Below, piece by piece: positions 10,906 through 22,562 of a DNA stretch of 64,000 nt; positions within the stretch are counted from its first letter, which is position 1, and the number at the start of each line of letters is the position of its first letter. The notes under the pieces are model-generated. The model was given only the letters and a program-made list of their open reading frames with translations. It had not been told where the DNA came from and did no database searches. Both the position numbers and the translations under genes were made by a program. The stretch is from Apostichopus japonicus. Lineage: Eukaryota; Echinodermata; Holothuroidea; Aspidochirotida; Stichopodidae. The stretch is from assembly GCF_037975245.1 (NCBI RefSeq), contig NC_092561.1, positions 13,327,001 through 13,391,000 on the forward strand, read 5' to 3'.

Positions 10906-12217
10906 TTTATGCATATTTATAAGTAAACAATTCAGCGATTCGCAAGAACAAAATGAATAAATTGAGACTATATATTATGATCTATATTTAACTTCTTAAC
11001 GAGTAACGTAGTTGCAGTATAAGCATTTCCCTAGGATAAATTATTGGTAATGAACTAACACGGCTCTTAATACATAAACCGATGAAGGTCGATTGACAAA
11101 ATATTAAATTACCGATATTATATGATATTAAAGTTTAATATAAATATGTTATGGCGATTAACAATGGAATCATTTATCAATTATTTGCATTGTGTTTTTA
11201 GCTTTGTTTTGTTTTGTTTCAGGTGTATTAACAGAGAAAACATATCTAATGGTGAATTTAGTAATGATCAGTTGCAATTATACGCTTAAAAAGTTACTTC
11301 AAAGTGTTTTGTTTCTCATTAAACCTTTAGTTTTGGCCAAAGGTATTACCATAAGAAAAATACATAATTATAACTCACCTGAATATATTAGAAAAGGAAG
11401 AAAGGCATAAATTTCCATTCTAGGAAATGCTGACTTTTTTCGTTTCATGTTGTATAGTTGCGATTCGAGGCTAGTGGAGGTACGAAATTATTCTGCCCGC
11501 TCAGAAAGCTCCTGACGAACTAAAGTGATTAATTTTACCAGAACCGTAGTTATCATGAAAAGTAATGGCTACACGCTTTGCTTTACAACGAAGATTATCG
11601 ATTCCTTGTCAGGCGATGATTTCTGTTGTAATCTTAATCGTCTCGCTCAAAATCTGATTCATGAATAATGAGAGCGAGGGTTGCGCTGCAATAGAGAAGG
11701 CACATGGCTTGCAAGTATCATAAAACTCTTTGTGCAACTAATGAAAATGTATTACCTAGGTGACATTAAGTATGGGTAAACTGTTTCGAGTGTAGAACAT
11801 ACATGATTAAAGCTTTTAACTTGAATCTCTGTCATTATCACGTAGAGATGTTGTCAATATAGGAGCCAATAATATTATATATCCGGCCGTTGTCTGCGTT
11901 ACAAATACTTATTTGTGTTTGTTATCACGATGACCATTACTTAGGTTGATATATTGCCATAAACATCGACAAGGACATTGCTCCGAAAGCGCTAAATTTT
12001 GTATTCTCAATCCATTCTTTCATACTGCCACATATATATTTACAAATATCATATAGCTGCAGGCATTAAATTCAAAGTAACAACTAAATCGTGTACGAGG
12101 ACTCCTTTTGTCCTTTTCTGTTACGGTGTGTTTATCTATATCACGACAAACTAAAGGACAAAAACATTGTCGGTTTTCCTTCCATACACATTTCCATTTC
12201 TCAATGGTAGGAGTTAC
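10906..12217. other. No gene recognised; possible decayed EGF fragment near 11.87 kb
   Basis: Mostly AT-rich. On the minus strand at about 11855-11875 the text ATTATTGGCTCCTATATTG matches the I-G-S-Y-I part of the cbEGF exon at 4856-4981, but neighbouring Cys codons are lost and splice sites are not evident. Confidence 0.25.
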
Positions 12218-12342
12218 CTGTAGCAGCTGTCTCTCCAGTGGGTCCATCCCAGTGAACATGATCCAGGACATCGTGAGTTACCATGGACACTGGATTTCCA
12301 AGTCAAAGCAGCGAAAACAACACAAACAAACAACCACTTCGT
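12218..12342 (-). pseudogene. C-type lectin first exon with start codon reading ACG
   Basis: Minus-strand open frame with a hydrophobic signal-like segment (KWLFVCVVFAALTW) followed by CPGSCSLGW..W.DSCY, the usual beginning of a long-form C-type lectin domain. It ends at a good donor (ACAG|GTAACT) in phase 2. Where the initiator Met should stand the codon is ACG (12340-12342), and no in-frame ATG lies between it and the upstream in-frame stop. A TATA-like GTTTATATAT lies about 65-75 bp upstream. No later lectin exons were found downstream on this strand. Either a decayed gene, or the ATG is on an unseen upstream exon. Confidence 0.5.
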
Positions 12343-13456
12343 TTCAATATCTATGCGATGTAACCGGTTGATGGTGAATCTTTGGCAAGTTCTGACAAAG
12401 TGCCCCAAAGATATATAAACTACAAATCGTTCAAGTCTTTGCGTTCATCCAAACGTAATCAATAGTTGTGTCAATCTTATATGAGGACGGGGACATCCAA
12501 TTTCAAGTGTGAGTAAGATGACGTAATGAGCACGTAAGATGACGTAGTTACATCTCTAAACTGTCCTCTGCTTCAAAGCACTCGTATTGACAGTACAAAC
12601 AGTTCTCGCCTTCATCTGATAGAAATATGATATTCATACTGATCATACTGACACTACGAGTGCCCTAAAAACGTGGGACATGACATTACTGTAGAGAAAT
12701 AAAAAATGTCCCAACTGGATGCAAAACTATCAGCTGTAACTGTTTTAAGATGATTTCTTAATTATAATTAGGGTATCCGTCCTACACTGGAAGATAATAT
12801 AGTGTAGTAGCAGTTTTACCAGTTTTGAATTTCACTTGAATCGATACGTTCAACTTTAATTGGCAGGATGCTACCCTAACAATGTTATTAATATATATCA
12901 CCACATAATATTTTGCATTATGACACCTCTGAAAGAATATTCTTCCCTGTATATTAACGGAGATATGCTTATAACAACTTTTGTAAATTACAGCTATAGT
13001 GAATGTCGGACATCGTTGTCATTTAAAGAGTAAACTAAATTGGAAGTTATAGTTTATATTTTTCTCATTACTCATAATGTTTTGACCATTCACATAAGCT
13101 TAAAGTTCCATTCCATTTTTTTTTCATGCAAAGTTCAGATTACCATATTTTTTTTCTATTTTAGGAAATCTGAGGACATACCTAAATAATATTGTTGACC
13201 TGATAATATTGATGTCAATGGGTAGTTATCTGTAATGTTTACGTTTAGAGGGAAGGATGGAATCCTGGCCTCTCACTATTTTGGTGGTATTCTTCCTTTT
13301 TATGAGGATAGTGATTACATGCAGGCTCACGTTTAAAACACCTCATCCAGAACAAATGTCTTGTCCAAGATACAAGTCCCAGTGTAAACAAAGTTTTCTT
13401 AATTATCACTAATAAGCAACTAAGTGTTAAAAATATGTTTACGTTGTGAATTACAG

Positions 13457-13544
13457 GCAAATTAGTTCTTGCAGGATCTGGCTTGCCTTTGCGATCAATT
13501 ACAATTTACGTTCAAGCTGTGTCTGTAAACGGAAGTTCAGACAG
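13457..13544 (+). CDS. Possible fibronectin type III exon fragment
   Basis: Acceptor ttacag and donor gtaata bound 88 nt whose phase-1 frame reads KLVLAGSGLPLRSITIYVQ and ends AVSVNGSSDR. The Y-V-Q-A-V-S-V-N-G-S-S ending is the strand F-G pattern of FN3 domains. No second half of the domain or continuing exon in matching phase was found: the next splice-bounded segment (about 13599-13701) hits a stop in the required frame. Could be a lone relic exon. Confidence 0.3.
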
Positions 13545-13701
13545 GTAATATTGCAATTATTTGGAGGCTTTTTCGAATGTTTGAGGATCTTGCAGGGAAT
13601 GTACATACATCACGAGATATCCTTAATTTATTCGGGACGATACATATCATTCGGCGACTCTCCCCGGAAATCGGAGGACATTGCATTGTGTGGTGGTCAG
13701 G

Positions 13702-14784
13702 TATCTTACCCTTACATGTTGTGTAGCGATCGGCATTCAAGAGGGTGTAACATACTAGACTTGGTTATGACATATAACTCTTATCAAGCTTTTTTTAATG
13801 GGTCTCTTTTTAACTAATCAGCCTGACGTTTGTACGACATTGTGACAGTGGGTACTTTAACGAAGCTTTGGTTATACGGCATTGAATATTACGGTTACAG
13901 CCTTTCACGCAAGACATGGTTGAATTATTAAGGTTATACAGTCTTTATACTGATATCATCATTTCGAACTGTAGCCTAGACGAAATTTAATATAGATAAA
14001 AAGCTGTTCAATGTAACTTGTAAAATAATTATTATAGGATAATAATTACTCAAACTAAGGCGACGATTCTGTTGTGGACAGTTAATATTTTGCCTAATGT
14101 TAGCCTACAAACTTGGCTCTATACTTATAGGAAGTATCACTGCTTTTAAGAAGTCATTCGAAATTACAAAGTAAGCTGAATAAACCAAATTACACATTTA
14201 AACCAAACTGAAATATACAATTAAAAAAAAAAAAATTGAAGCAGATTTCAGACGATTTTTGTTGTGGAGTGGGGGTAGAGGTGGTTGTTTGTTTGTTTGT
14301 TTGTTTGTGGGGTTTGTCTTTGCTAAGTTGTACAAACAACTTTAAAATTGTAAGGTAAGGATGATGTCAGGCTAGAAATCTTTGGCGTTTGAGACGTTTT
14401 CAATGGGAACATAAACACTTAGAACCATGATAGACAATAACAAAAAAGTATGGTGCATCTTGGCGTCAAAGACATAATAATACTGATAAATAAAATGCTG
14501 ATGTGTAATGAAAGAAAAGATGTAGAGCAAGGTAGATTTGACTAAAAACTACTACAATGTGTAGTAAGTATTAGTAAATAACTTTATTTTTCTACACTAA
14601 TCCTTAACAACATTCCATTAATAAGATTCATAATTTAAAAGGAAAACATTGTAATATATATAGATCATCTCTAATTGCTAAATTGCTTTGTTATTGTATT
14701 TTGACAAATAACATGGTACTGGTTACTTAGGACTATTAACAATATTTTGCTGTTACATACTATATATATACATATATGTATGTA
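13702..14784. other. Non-coding flank of the large DNA transposon
   Basis: AT-rich with a (GTTT)n run at about 14286-14308 and a (TA)-rich target region at 14759-14784. No gene seen. Confidence 0.5.
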
Positions 14785-14879
14785 CACTGTTAAAAAAAAT
14801 TCTGTTAAAAAACAGAATTTCTCTGGCAGCAGAGTTTCCAGAAAATGTCTGTTATTTCCAACTGCAGATAATCTATGTA

Positions 14880-15545
14880 AAATAAACAGTCTAAAACTGT
14901 TATTTATACAGTTTATATCTTTCATTATAACAGTTTTTGTCCGGAAAACTTACTGTACGACGACCGTTATTTTACACCATATTCCATGTAATATAAACAG
15001 TCTGAAACTGTTATTTATACAGTTTTTCACCCATTATAACAGACTCTATTCGTAAAATTACTGAACGACGACCGTTATTTTACATCATATTCTATGTAAA
15101 ATAAACAGTCTGAAACTGTTATTTATACAGTTTTCCCCCCAATTATAACAGTTTATGTCCGTAAAATTACTGTATGTCAACCGTTATTTTATACCATATT
15201 CTATGTAAAATAAACAGTCTAAAAATGTTATTATACAGTTTTTCTTTGCATTATAAAAGTCTTTGTCCGTAAAATTACTGTACGACGACCTTAATTTTAC
15301 ACTGAATTCTATGTTAAATACACAGTATGAAAGCGTAATTCATACAGTTTTTCTTTGCATTATAAAAGTTTTTATCCGTAAAATTACTATATGACGGCCG
15401 TTATTTTACACTACATTCTATGTAAAATAAACAGTCTGAAACCGTTATTTACACAGTTTTTTCTTGCAATATGTAATTTTCTCTGTAAAATAACTGTATT
15501 GTGACTTTTAATTTACTGTATCTTTTAGGTAAAGTCTAGTCTTCA
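14880..15545. repeat. Left subterminal tandem repeat, ~109 bp x 6
   Basis: AAACAGTCTGAAACTGTTATT blocks begin at 14884, 14995, 15103, 15212, 15320 and 15429 (spacing 108-111). Each unit also has CCGTTATTTTACA and GTAAAATTACTG. Part of the transposon's left end; in CACTA elements such repeats are thought to bind transposase. Confidence 0.85.
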
Positions 15546-16967
15546 ATGTTATCTATAGTTTATTTCCTTGCAATAAATGGGTCTTTGTCTGTAAAATTGG
15601 CTGTCAGATGGCATTACTATTATCAGTGAGATTATAAAATAAAAACAACTTATTGTTCTCTTAAACTTTTATTTACAACTTCAAAACTTGTTGAAAAGTA
15701 ATATATAAGACTGAACATCAGAAGGCAATCTCTTATTGATGACTGGGAATTTGCTGGGTGCCCCAGCCTTTCTTTTGGAAAAGGTTTTGTTATACAGACG
15801 ATACTTTCATTGTTTGGAAATATACTGATAAGTCTGTATGTGGCCATATTTGTCTCTTCGGCCACTTCAGGAAATCCTGGATCAGCCACTGAAAGTTTTC
15901 ACAATTAACTGATCATAAAACACTAAGCTTTGACACCTGCTAGTTCCTCGCCCTTTCTATTGCTCTACAACAAAGTTCCTTTCCCTCTTATTTACAGATG
16001 CACTTGAAGTATGCAAAGGTCACTGTATTATGTGACCACAGAAACTTAGGTATCTTCACTATTCTTCACTTAACTTTATTACAACTCTGTTCATTTCATG
16101 TATTTCTAAATGTTCTAGCATTATTAAATATATCGCTCATATAACATATTCACTTTAATGGGCATATCAATGTTCACAGAAAATTAATACCTTTAACTGT
16201 GGTAACTCCTCTATCGCTGATAAGGATTGTATACTTTTTCTAATTTTCATGACCTTCTTTAGCCCTTTAAGTTCAAAGTGGAAGTTAAAGACAAGGATAT
16301 GTTACAATACGTAAGAATAAAGATTAACTAATCTGTTAACCAAAGATATTGTAAATCATCTGATCAAAAGATATATAAACAATGATTTGACCTTTGTACC
16401 TGTAAATGATTAAAAAAGTTGTCCTTATATTCCTGTGCTTCTGCTGTTGAGTGGAAGGAGCAGTTTTATGAAAAGATTTCATGTCAACATTTAGCAGAGA
16501 GATTTTATATTTTGACAACAAAATATAGTTTAGATATCAAGCTTATAGCATTAACAAAGTGAACAGAATAACTTGACATCTGAAACTTTTATGGATTCAA
16601 AACTTTTCTAACATTTGTGAACCTGCTTGGAAGAGTTTCAGAGTTTGTGGAGTTATTGGAAAGGTGTCATGATAGCACCAAATAATAGTCTTTAACAATT
16701 TTGTCAACAAGTAAAACCTTGTAAATATCCACCAACAAAGTTAAACACAATAGTTTGAACTCTGTATAAATGTTTAACTGTTCATTTGTAAATGAGACTT
16801 CTCTGTAGCTGGAGAGTCTATGGTTCCAGTTAAGGAGGCTCAAGAGGCTCGCTAACATTTTCTCAACTAGGAACACTTTAAATCAACCAAGTGACCTAGA
16901 TTTATAATCCAAAGTTACCAAATTGTCAGACTAATGTGACCAATCACGGGAAGTGCCTGAAAAGCAT
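15546..16967. other. 3' non-coding part of the transposon
   Basis: Between the left subterminal repeats and the stop codon of the accessory gene. An 80-codon open frame (15650-15889, minus) lacks recognisable similarity and lies beyond a good stop, so I do not call it. Confidence 0.5.
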
Positions 16968-17097
16968 TTAGACTGTCCAATCTGACTCAAACTCCTTCAG
17001 GTTTCCAACCAAAGCCAAAATTTTTGGGTTGACAGGATAGCTCTTCTTGGATTTGGGGGTCTTTCTTCCCTTTTCTGGATTCAATCCAACAAAGCAG
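16968..17097 (-). CDS. Accessory gene exon 5 (C-terminus)
   Basis: Acceptor tttgcag, enters in phase 2 after exon 4 (CG|C). Encodes CFVGLNPEKGRKTPKSKKS, then PVNPKILALV, ending D-W-T-V and TAA. The F-x-G-[LI]-N-P-E-[KR]-G pattern is the usual C-terminus of the family. Confidence 0.72.
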
Positions 17098-17847
17098 CTG
17101 CAAAGAGGAGCAAAATTAGAATTGTGAAGTCATAAAGTTCAAATAAGTTTGCAATTATTAAACCATTTAACAATTAATTTCCCTTGGTCTCAAATTTACA
17201 CTACAGTATGTCATACATGATAGTAAGATGTGACACAACTCAGTTTCCAATTGTATGTGTGCTCACTGGTGTTGATAGAAGCAATTGAGCTGGATACCTG
17301 TCTTAATTTACAAGCCTTTGGAATTCAACAGTTTTCTAGGAAATCATGATCTGAAAAGAAGAGCTAATTTGTGAATTCTCTTTTAATTTTAATTTTGTTC
17401 AGTTTAAGCTGATACCCTATAGTTGCAACAAATTGTGAAGGTGTTCTCAGTAAGTAACCAAACTCATACATTCCCACCCTTTTCCAAAATAATAAAACAT
17501 GCCATTCAACTATTTACACTAACTTTCCATTGGTGAAAATAATGTAAAGGTCATCAATGTTTACAAAAGGTTACCAAAGCTGCTGTTATTCTTGGACCAC
17601 AACAAATAGTACAAAATAAGTAAATCAGCTGTAACTGAGAACAGAGTATGATTTATTTCAATGATCTGCCTAGGAGTAGAGTTAACTGCAATTTGTTGAT
17701 TTTTTTTTCTTTATTGGTACGTTTATGATCGGCTGATCTTTTGAAGGTGGCTAATAATATGCATACACTCTTACATTCCATGTCAAGGGAATGTCCACAC
17801 AAAATAACAATGGTTAACTATTACTAGGGTACTTTCAGCCTACTCAC

Positions 17848-18018
17848 CGCTGGATAAACTCCATTAAAGTTGCACCTTCAGATGGATACTCAATGTTTAA
17901 GATAAAAAAAACATTGCAAACAGCATGGTCATTGCACTTTCAAAAGTTTGAATGTGGTCATTAACAATAACCATATCTACTGCCAACATAAACTTTCTTC
18001 CAGTGTACATGTTTGGAC
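17848..18018 (-). CDS. Accessory gene exon 4 with homopolymer frameshift
   Basis: Acceptor ttttgcag, donor gtgagt. First part reads GPNMYTGRKFMLAVDM then IVNDHIQTFESAMTM. After M-F-F the frame runs into a stop, while the shifted frame continues ILNIEYPSEGATLMEFIQR to the donor. The switch coincides with eight consecutive A (plus strand 17904-17911). Either a true indel or a sequencing error in the homopolymer. Confidence 0.7.
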
Positions 18019-18957
18019 CTGCAAAAAATAAATATCAATTAGAACTATTAAGAGAATGTCCAGTTAAAGTTAATGCCACTGCTATGACTACCACTACTTT
18101 ACAGTTGCAGCGTGAATATACTCCAACTCGCGTGCACTAATGGGTCATTATTTTTTATTCAATATTTACCGGTATTCAAGGTTTGTTTCGGATGCACTTG
18201 GTATTTTGATATATTTGTTGATGGCAGATTTCAATATTGTCAGTGTGGATATGAAAGAAAAAACAGTTTATATGATATATTGATTTACTGAGGCACCCTC
18301 AGCAACACAAAAATGACATTGAAAATGTTGCAATGGTCAACCAAAATGTTTTTACCACATATGAAGTCAAAAATGGGCTATAGTTCTTGAGTTTCATGTT
18401 ACATGCTGAGCATCAAATGCACACATACATGCTGAATTGATGCAGTAACAGAGTTTTCCCAGTTAAATCTCAGATGGACTCATGACTTTGTCTTCCACAG
18501 GTGATAGTGCACTATGGGGTGTCATTGACACACTTGTCATCATATAACTTCCTAGGTTTCTCTAATCAAAGATTCCCAAATTTTGACCCCTGTTGATTCA
18601 AGTGACCACACCTACATACCACATGAGATCTTTCCAAGATTCCCTTCTTGAGATATCATGTTTACAAAGTATTCAGTTTCACCTCTGTTGACCCCAAATG
18701 ATCTTTGACCTTTGCCAAAAACAACAGGCTTCTTGTACTCTATCGGGTACACCCACATGACAACTATGAGATCTGTCTAAGCTTCCTTTCATGAGAAATT
18801 GTGTTTACAAGGTAGGTATCACTAAAATACATACATACACACGCACACATACTCACCATCACAAATTTCAAACGTTACAACCAAAAAGGGAAAAAGAGCA
18901 GTGTATATGTACTGGAGGAAATGCATCTTAGAGCAAAATCCTCCAAATGCTTCTCAC

Positions 18958-19024
18958 CTTGAATAATGATGCATGGGGATGTTGACTTCAGATCCTTAGT
19001 GATATTCTGCACAGTACTGGTTTC
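18958..19024 (-). CDS. Accessory gene exon 3
   Basis: 67 nt with acceptor tgttcag and donor gtgaga, phase 0 in, phase 1 out. Encodes ETSTVQNITKDLKSTSPC then I-I-I-Q-G, matching the short TPCI[IV] segment that follows the main domain in SAMD3-like proteins. Confidence 0.7.
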
Positions 19025-19462
19025 CTGAACATAATGTAAATGTAGGAACAATAAAATTGTTTGGAATACTTATCTTATTATATAGTGGGACAAAACATTC
19101 AAGATGCCATCTGGGAAAACAGGAGTTTCTTCCAAAGCATAACATAAAACAATGAAACTGAGGGACAATATGTATCCCTGAAATCAAAATGATGATAATG
19201 GGGAAGATCTTAATTAACTGATGGCATATGATGTACTGAACTTTGGACTTCAGAGTCCCAATACACAACAATTACAGCTGACCTACAAACAGTGAACATC
19301 GCTGAGGAAAATCGTTATAAAGTCAATCAACTTGACCAATACATCTACATAACTGTAAGTTTAAGAACGACAAACCAGAGCAAAACACAAAAACACAGAC
19401 AAATAGTGCTATTCTGAGACTGTTCACAAGCTTAATGATTTATAAAGGTAGCAACTTCTTAC

Positions 19463-20380
19463 CTTTGCAAGGTAGAAAAGATCGTCCCATTTATCTCCAA
19501 GGTGATTGCAGAGGAGGAGAATAAGTCCTGGAACATCAGAGGAATGATCACCACTTTCCTTCTTAGTACTCTCCACATCAGCTATTATATTTTGCACCTC
19601 CTTCTTCTTCTTTGCTGACACTTGCAGAAACTTCTGAATTCGTGGACTTTTATCTATAAAAGCTGTAGTGAGAACTGATTTCAGTTTGCTGCCCACTAAA
19701 TCTTCAAAATGTCCCATCATCCCAACCTCCTCAAACAAGAAAGGATATTCATCAAGGAGAGCACATACAGGAACTTGCTGACTGTTTATCTTGGCACGGA
19801 TGGTTGGAAATACAGTTTTCATGAGGAAAACAACCTCATTGTCATCCCATATGTTAAGTTCATGCATCACCTTTAAGTCATCTATCTTTTTTCTCTGCGT
19901 GTCTCGATCCTCCCCTTCAGGTAGGTCCTCTGGTTGCCAGTTTTTGCAGCCATATGAGGTGCTGAGTTTACCCTTCTTTGTTAGTGCTCCATTCTGTTCA
20001 CCCTCTACAAACAGGGGGTAACCAACATTTAGGTGAAATTTGCCTCTATTGATATTGCTCATACGGTTTTCCAACTGTGTAAGAAGGGATGCATATCCAC
20101 TACCAACAACAAGTCCTTCAATGTCATCTTTAAAGGGTTCTGGAAACTCACGAACGATCTTCTGTGCAATAATAGAAAGGTGCTTTCGTCCTGGACTTGA
20201 CTCAACTTTCATTATGTCATTGCAAAATATTCTGATCATTTCACGCCGATCTTTGGGAGTGGGTCTCTGTTTCTTCTGCTGGACTTGATCCTGCTGAACT
20301 GGGCACCCAGCTGCAGCCTGGTGAACTGGCCACAGAGTCGGGTTCAGATGATTGTGAAGATTCTGATCCAAGCAACTTTT
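19463..20380 (-). CDS. Accessory gene exon 2 (main conserved domain)
   Basis: Long exon with acceptor ttcttaaag and donor gtaaga. The conserved frame spans about 300 codons: QRPTPKDRREMIRIF, then KHLSIIAQKIVREFP, IEGLVVGSGYASLLTQLENR, GCKNWQPE, NEVVFLMKTVFPTIR and CALLDEYPFLF. Its first ~120 nt are open in a second frame that is the phase expected from exon 1 (Ser-rich, as in the family linker). This points to a frameshift near 20.29 kb rather than a separate start. Confidence 0.72.
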
Positions 20381-20614
20381 CTTTAAGAATGAAAATATGT
20401 CACATCAATGAAAGTAGATGATATGAAATGAATAAACAACCTTGATAAATTATTTCCTGATAACAGACATTTATTGCATTAAGGTACTAGTTTTTGGACA
20501 CTCACAGAACATCAGCATTTACACAACAAACAGGGGCAGCACTCAAGCTCGCAATCTATCGAATCAAGCATATCTTCAATTGGCAACAGGGGCATTCTCT
20601 GACACGTCTGTTTA

Positions 20615-21008
20615 GGTTGCTGTGGCCGAGTAGATAAAGGCGGTGGCATTTTAAGCAATGAGGCTTAGCAATTGGGAGGTTCGGGGTTCGATTCCCGGCC
20701 GGGTCATAGTAAGGTGGGTTTTTCAACCAAGAGCAATCTACGGTTTTCCCATCTGAAATGACTTTCTAAATTGAAAAGATTCCAAATTTGAGTTAAAATG
20801 TTGAATTGGAAGCCACCCGACGTGTAAGTTGTAATTCATAAGCCCTTGCGGTCTTCTCCCACATTTGTGGTCGCTTAAGCGTCGTAAAAATAACTGCTGA
20901 TTATTATTATTATATTATTACTATATCATATTATTATTATTACTATATTATTATTAATATTATTATTATTAATATTATTATATATTATTATTATTATTAT
21001 TATATTAT
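20615..21008 (+). mobile_element. tRNA-derived SINE (family A), full-length copy nested in the transposon
   Basis: The head (20615-20705) folds like a class II tRNA (Leu/Ser type). It has an A box at TGGCCGAGTAGATAAAGG, a B box at GGTTCGATTCC and a GGCCGGGTCA end. An unrelated body of about 185 bp follows (TTTTTCAACC..CCCATCTGAAATG..GTCGCTTAAGCGTCG), then a long (ATT)n tail to about 21008. Related copies lie at 9300-9512 and 49156-49430. It interrupts the intron between exons 1 and 2 of the accessory gene, so it is younger than the transposon insertion or the ancestor of that copy. Confidence 0.85.
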
Positions 21009-21894
21009 AGGTTAAGTCGCTGCTTGTTTGTTGACGTAGGCAATGGCTTTGTACACATGTACACACCGTACCGTATGCCATATGGACCTTGTGCATAAGC
21101 ATCGGACAAGGCGTGCTTTATAGTTTAAGTTGTCAAGGTGTATTCTTATACTGTATGGAAAGCAAGCCATTGCCACAGTTCTCTGCATCTTTCAATCAGT
21201 ATAACCAAAGTGTGAAATTATTGGGGCAATTTTTGTTGATTATTGGATACAAGTGTTTTGGGGCAAAGTAACACTCATTCATATCAAATTGTTGCGTCAA
21301 TGGCATTATTTGGTCACTGCAGACGTTTGCGTAGTGCCCGCTTATTTGGACCCCAAAGTGGGGGCCAAGTATGATCCCAGATTTGAGGTACCCCATACTA
21401 CCCCATAGTGGTTGTTTTTCAAGGTGACCTCTAGCCTTGTCATACTCTCATATGAACCTCAACATACTCTACAAACAACATAGAACGTACGTTCTATGTT
21501 TAATTTGAATTAAAAAGAAGGGTTTCCTCTTTTCTTGATGATAAATATTTTAGTTTGGGTATGTGGTGTATCATTTCATTAGTTTGACCTGGTGATTTCT
21601 GTGTGTTCTATTTGCTCACTACTTGAAAACTACTTAAAAATATTCAAATCTAATGTATAATACTAATAATTAACCAGAAATTTTCTTTAGAGAATTACAA
21701 AAATGCTAATGATGTACTATGAGACCAGTTTCCTTTTTCAATTTGTGGTACCAGCAACTGTCTTAGACAATAAGAGAAACTTCTGTGTATCACATGTACT
21801 TACTATTTAGACATTTTTCCATCTCCTCTTGTAACTTACTTCTTAACCTCCCCTTTCACCTCTCCATTCCTCAAAAAAAGGAGGATAATCATAT
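21009..21894. other. Intron of the accessory gene
   Basis: Between the SINE tail and exon 1. No further exon with matching phase was found that would repair the exon 1-exon 2 frame. Confidence 0.45.
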
Positions 21895-21923
21895 TTAGAA
21901 AGTGCAATTATATTTCTGCTTAC

Positions 21924-22158
21924 CTGCCTTGTTTGCCCATGCTAGTAACAGCTTTCTCCTCTGTATTGGCTTCAGTACACTGGAAAGGTCATCATCAGTG
22001 ATCAGCTTGAGATCGCACACACTTTCCACACCAGCAGCCAGGAGCTGTTCAACTACTTTGTCCACCATTTCAAGTGGCAGTGAAGGAAGATGCTGCATTA
22101 TGGATGAAGCAACATCTTCAAGACAAATTGTATCATCTGATTGTTCTGACACGCTCAT
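21924..22158 (-). CDS. Accessory gene exon 1 (SAM-like N-terminus)
   Basis: Starts at ATG 22158 and ends at donor gtaagc in phase 1 (GCA G|). About 78 residues, with LPLEMVDKVVEQLLAAGVES, a DL..ITDDDL segment and L-K-P-I-Q-R-R-K-L-L-L-A-W. The last motif is typical of SAM-like domains in this protein group. Upstream codons are acidic and Ser-rich. Confidence 0.65.
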
Positions 22159-22562
22159 TTTAAAAAGAGAACCTCAGACCTGAGTAATGGAAGTGAAGGT
22201 TTTAGTTCCTTCTCAATTCAGAATAATTCATATGCGACATTTGCTTACTATAAGTTTCTTTGTAAGGCCCATTATATACTCCTAGTTGTTCCATAATTGA
22301 GCTTGCACTAAAACATAGTTCTTTAAATGGAAGGCACTTTACATGTAAACACAAAGCCTTAATTAGATATTAATTGATAATTATTTCATAACTTTACAAC
22401 AGTTTTTCTGCAGTAATATCAACAAATGCATAAGCTATTTAACAAGTACTTGTATGTAATGCTTCAAGTTCATTAGCATGGTTCTAAGAGAAGATGATAC
22501 ATTGCACCATCTTAAGTCAATGAAAATACGCCCCAGTTGTACAGCATTTGCCACTTACAGGC

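Larger units (their letters stand above)
16968..22158 (-). pseudogene. SAMD3-like accessory gene of the transposon, five exons, frame-disrupted
   Basis: Minus-strand exons: 21924-22158 (start, SAM-like N-terminus), 19463-20380 (main conserved domain), 18958-19024, 17848-18018 and 16968-17097 (stop at 16968-16970). Each has canonical splice sites. The product resembles the 'sterile alpha motif domain-containing protein 3-like' proteins common in fish and invertebrate genomes, recalled by motifs KKQRPTPKDRREM, KHLSIIAQKIV, IEGLVVGSGYASLLTQLENR, C-I-I-I-Q-G, LAVDMVIVNDHI and C-terminal GLNPEKGRKT. Two breaks are visible: exon 2 joins exon 1 in the wrong frame for its conserved part, and exon 4 changes frame in a run of eight A on the plus strand. 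Co-residence with a transposase inside one pair of termini suggests it is the element's second gene. Function unknown. Confidence 0.7.

Noticed and set aside
13599-13701. Next exon after the FN3-like exon
   Set aside because: Splice-like ends exist, but the frame required by the phase-2 donor meets a stop after nine codons.
15650-15889. 80-codon minus-strand frame as a sixth exon of the accessory gene
   Set aside because: The conserved C-terminus ends with a proper stop at 16968; no family similarity seen in this frame.
20615-20705. Functional tRNA-Leu/Ser gene
   Set aside because: Head is followed by a shared SINE body and ATT tail and recurs elsewhere; the acceptor stem is not paired.
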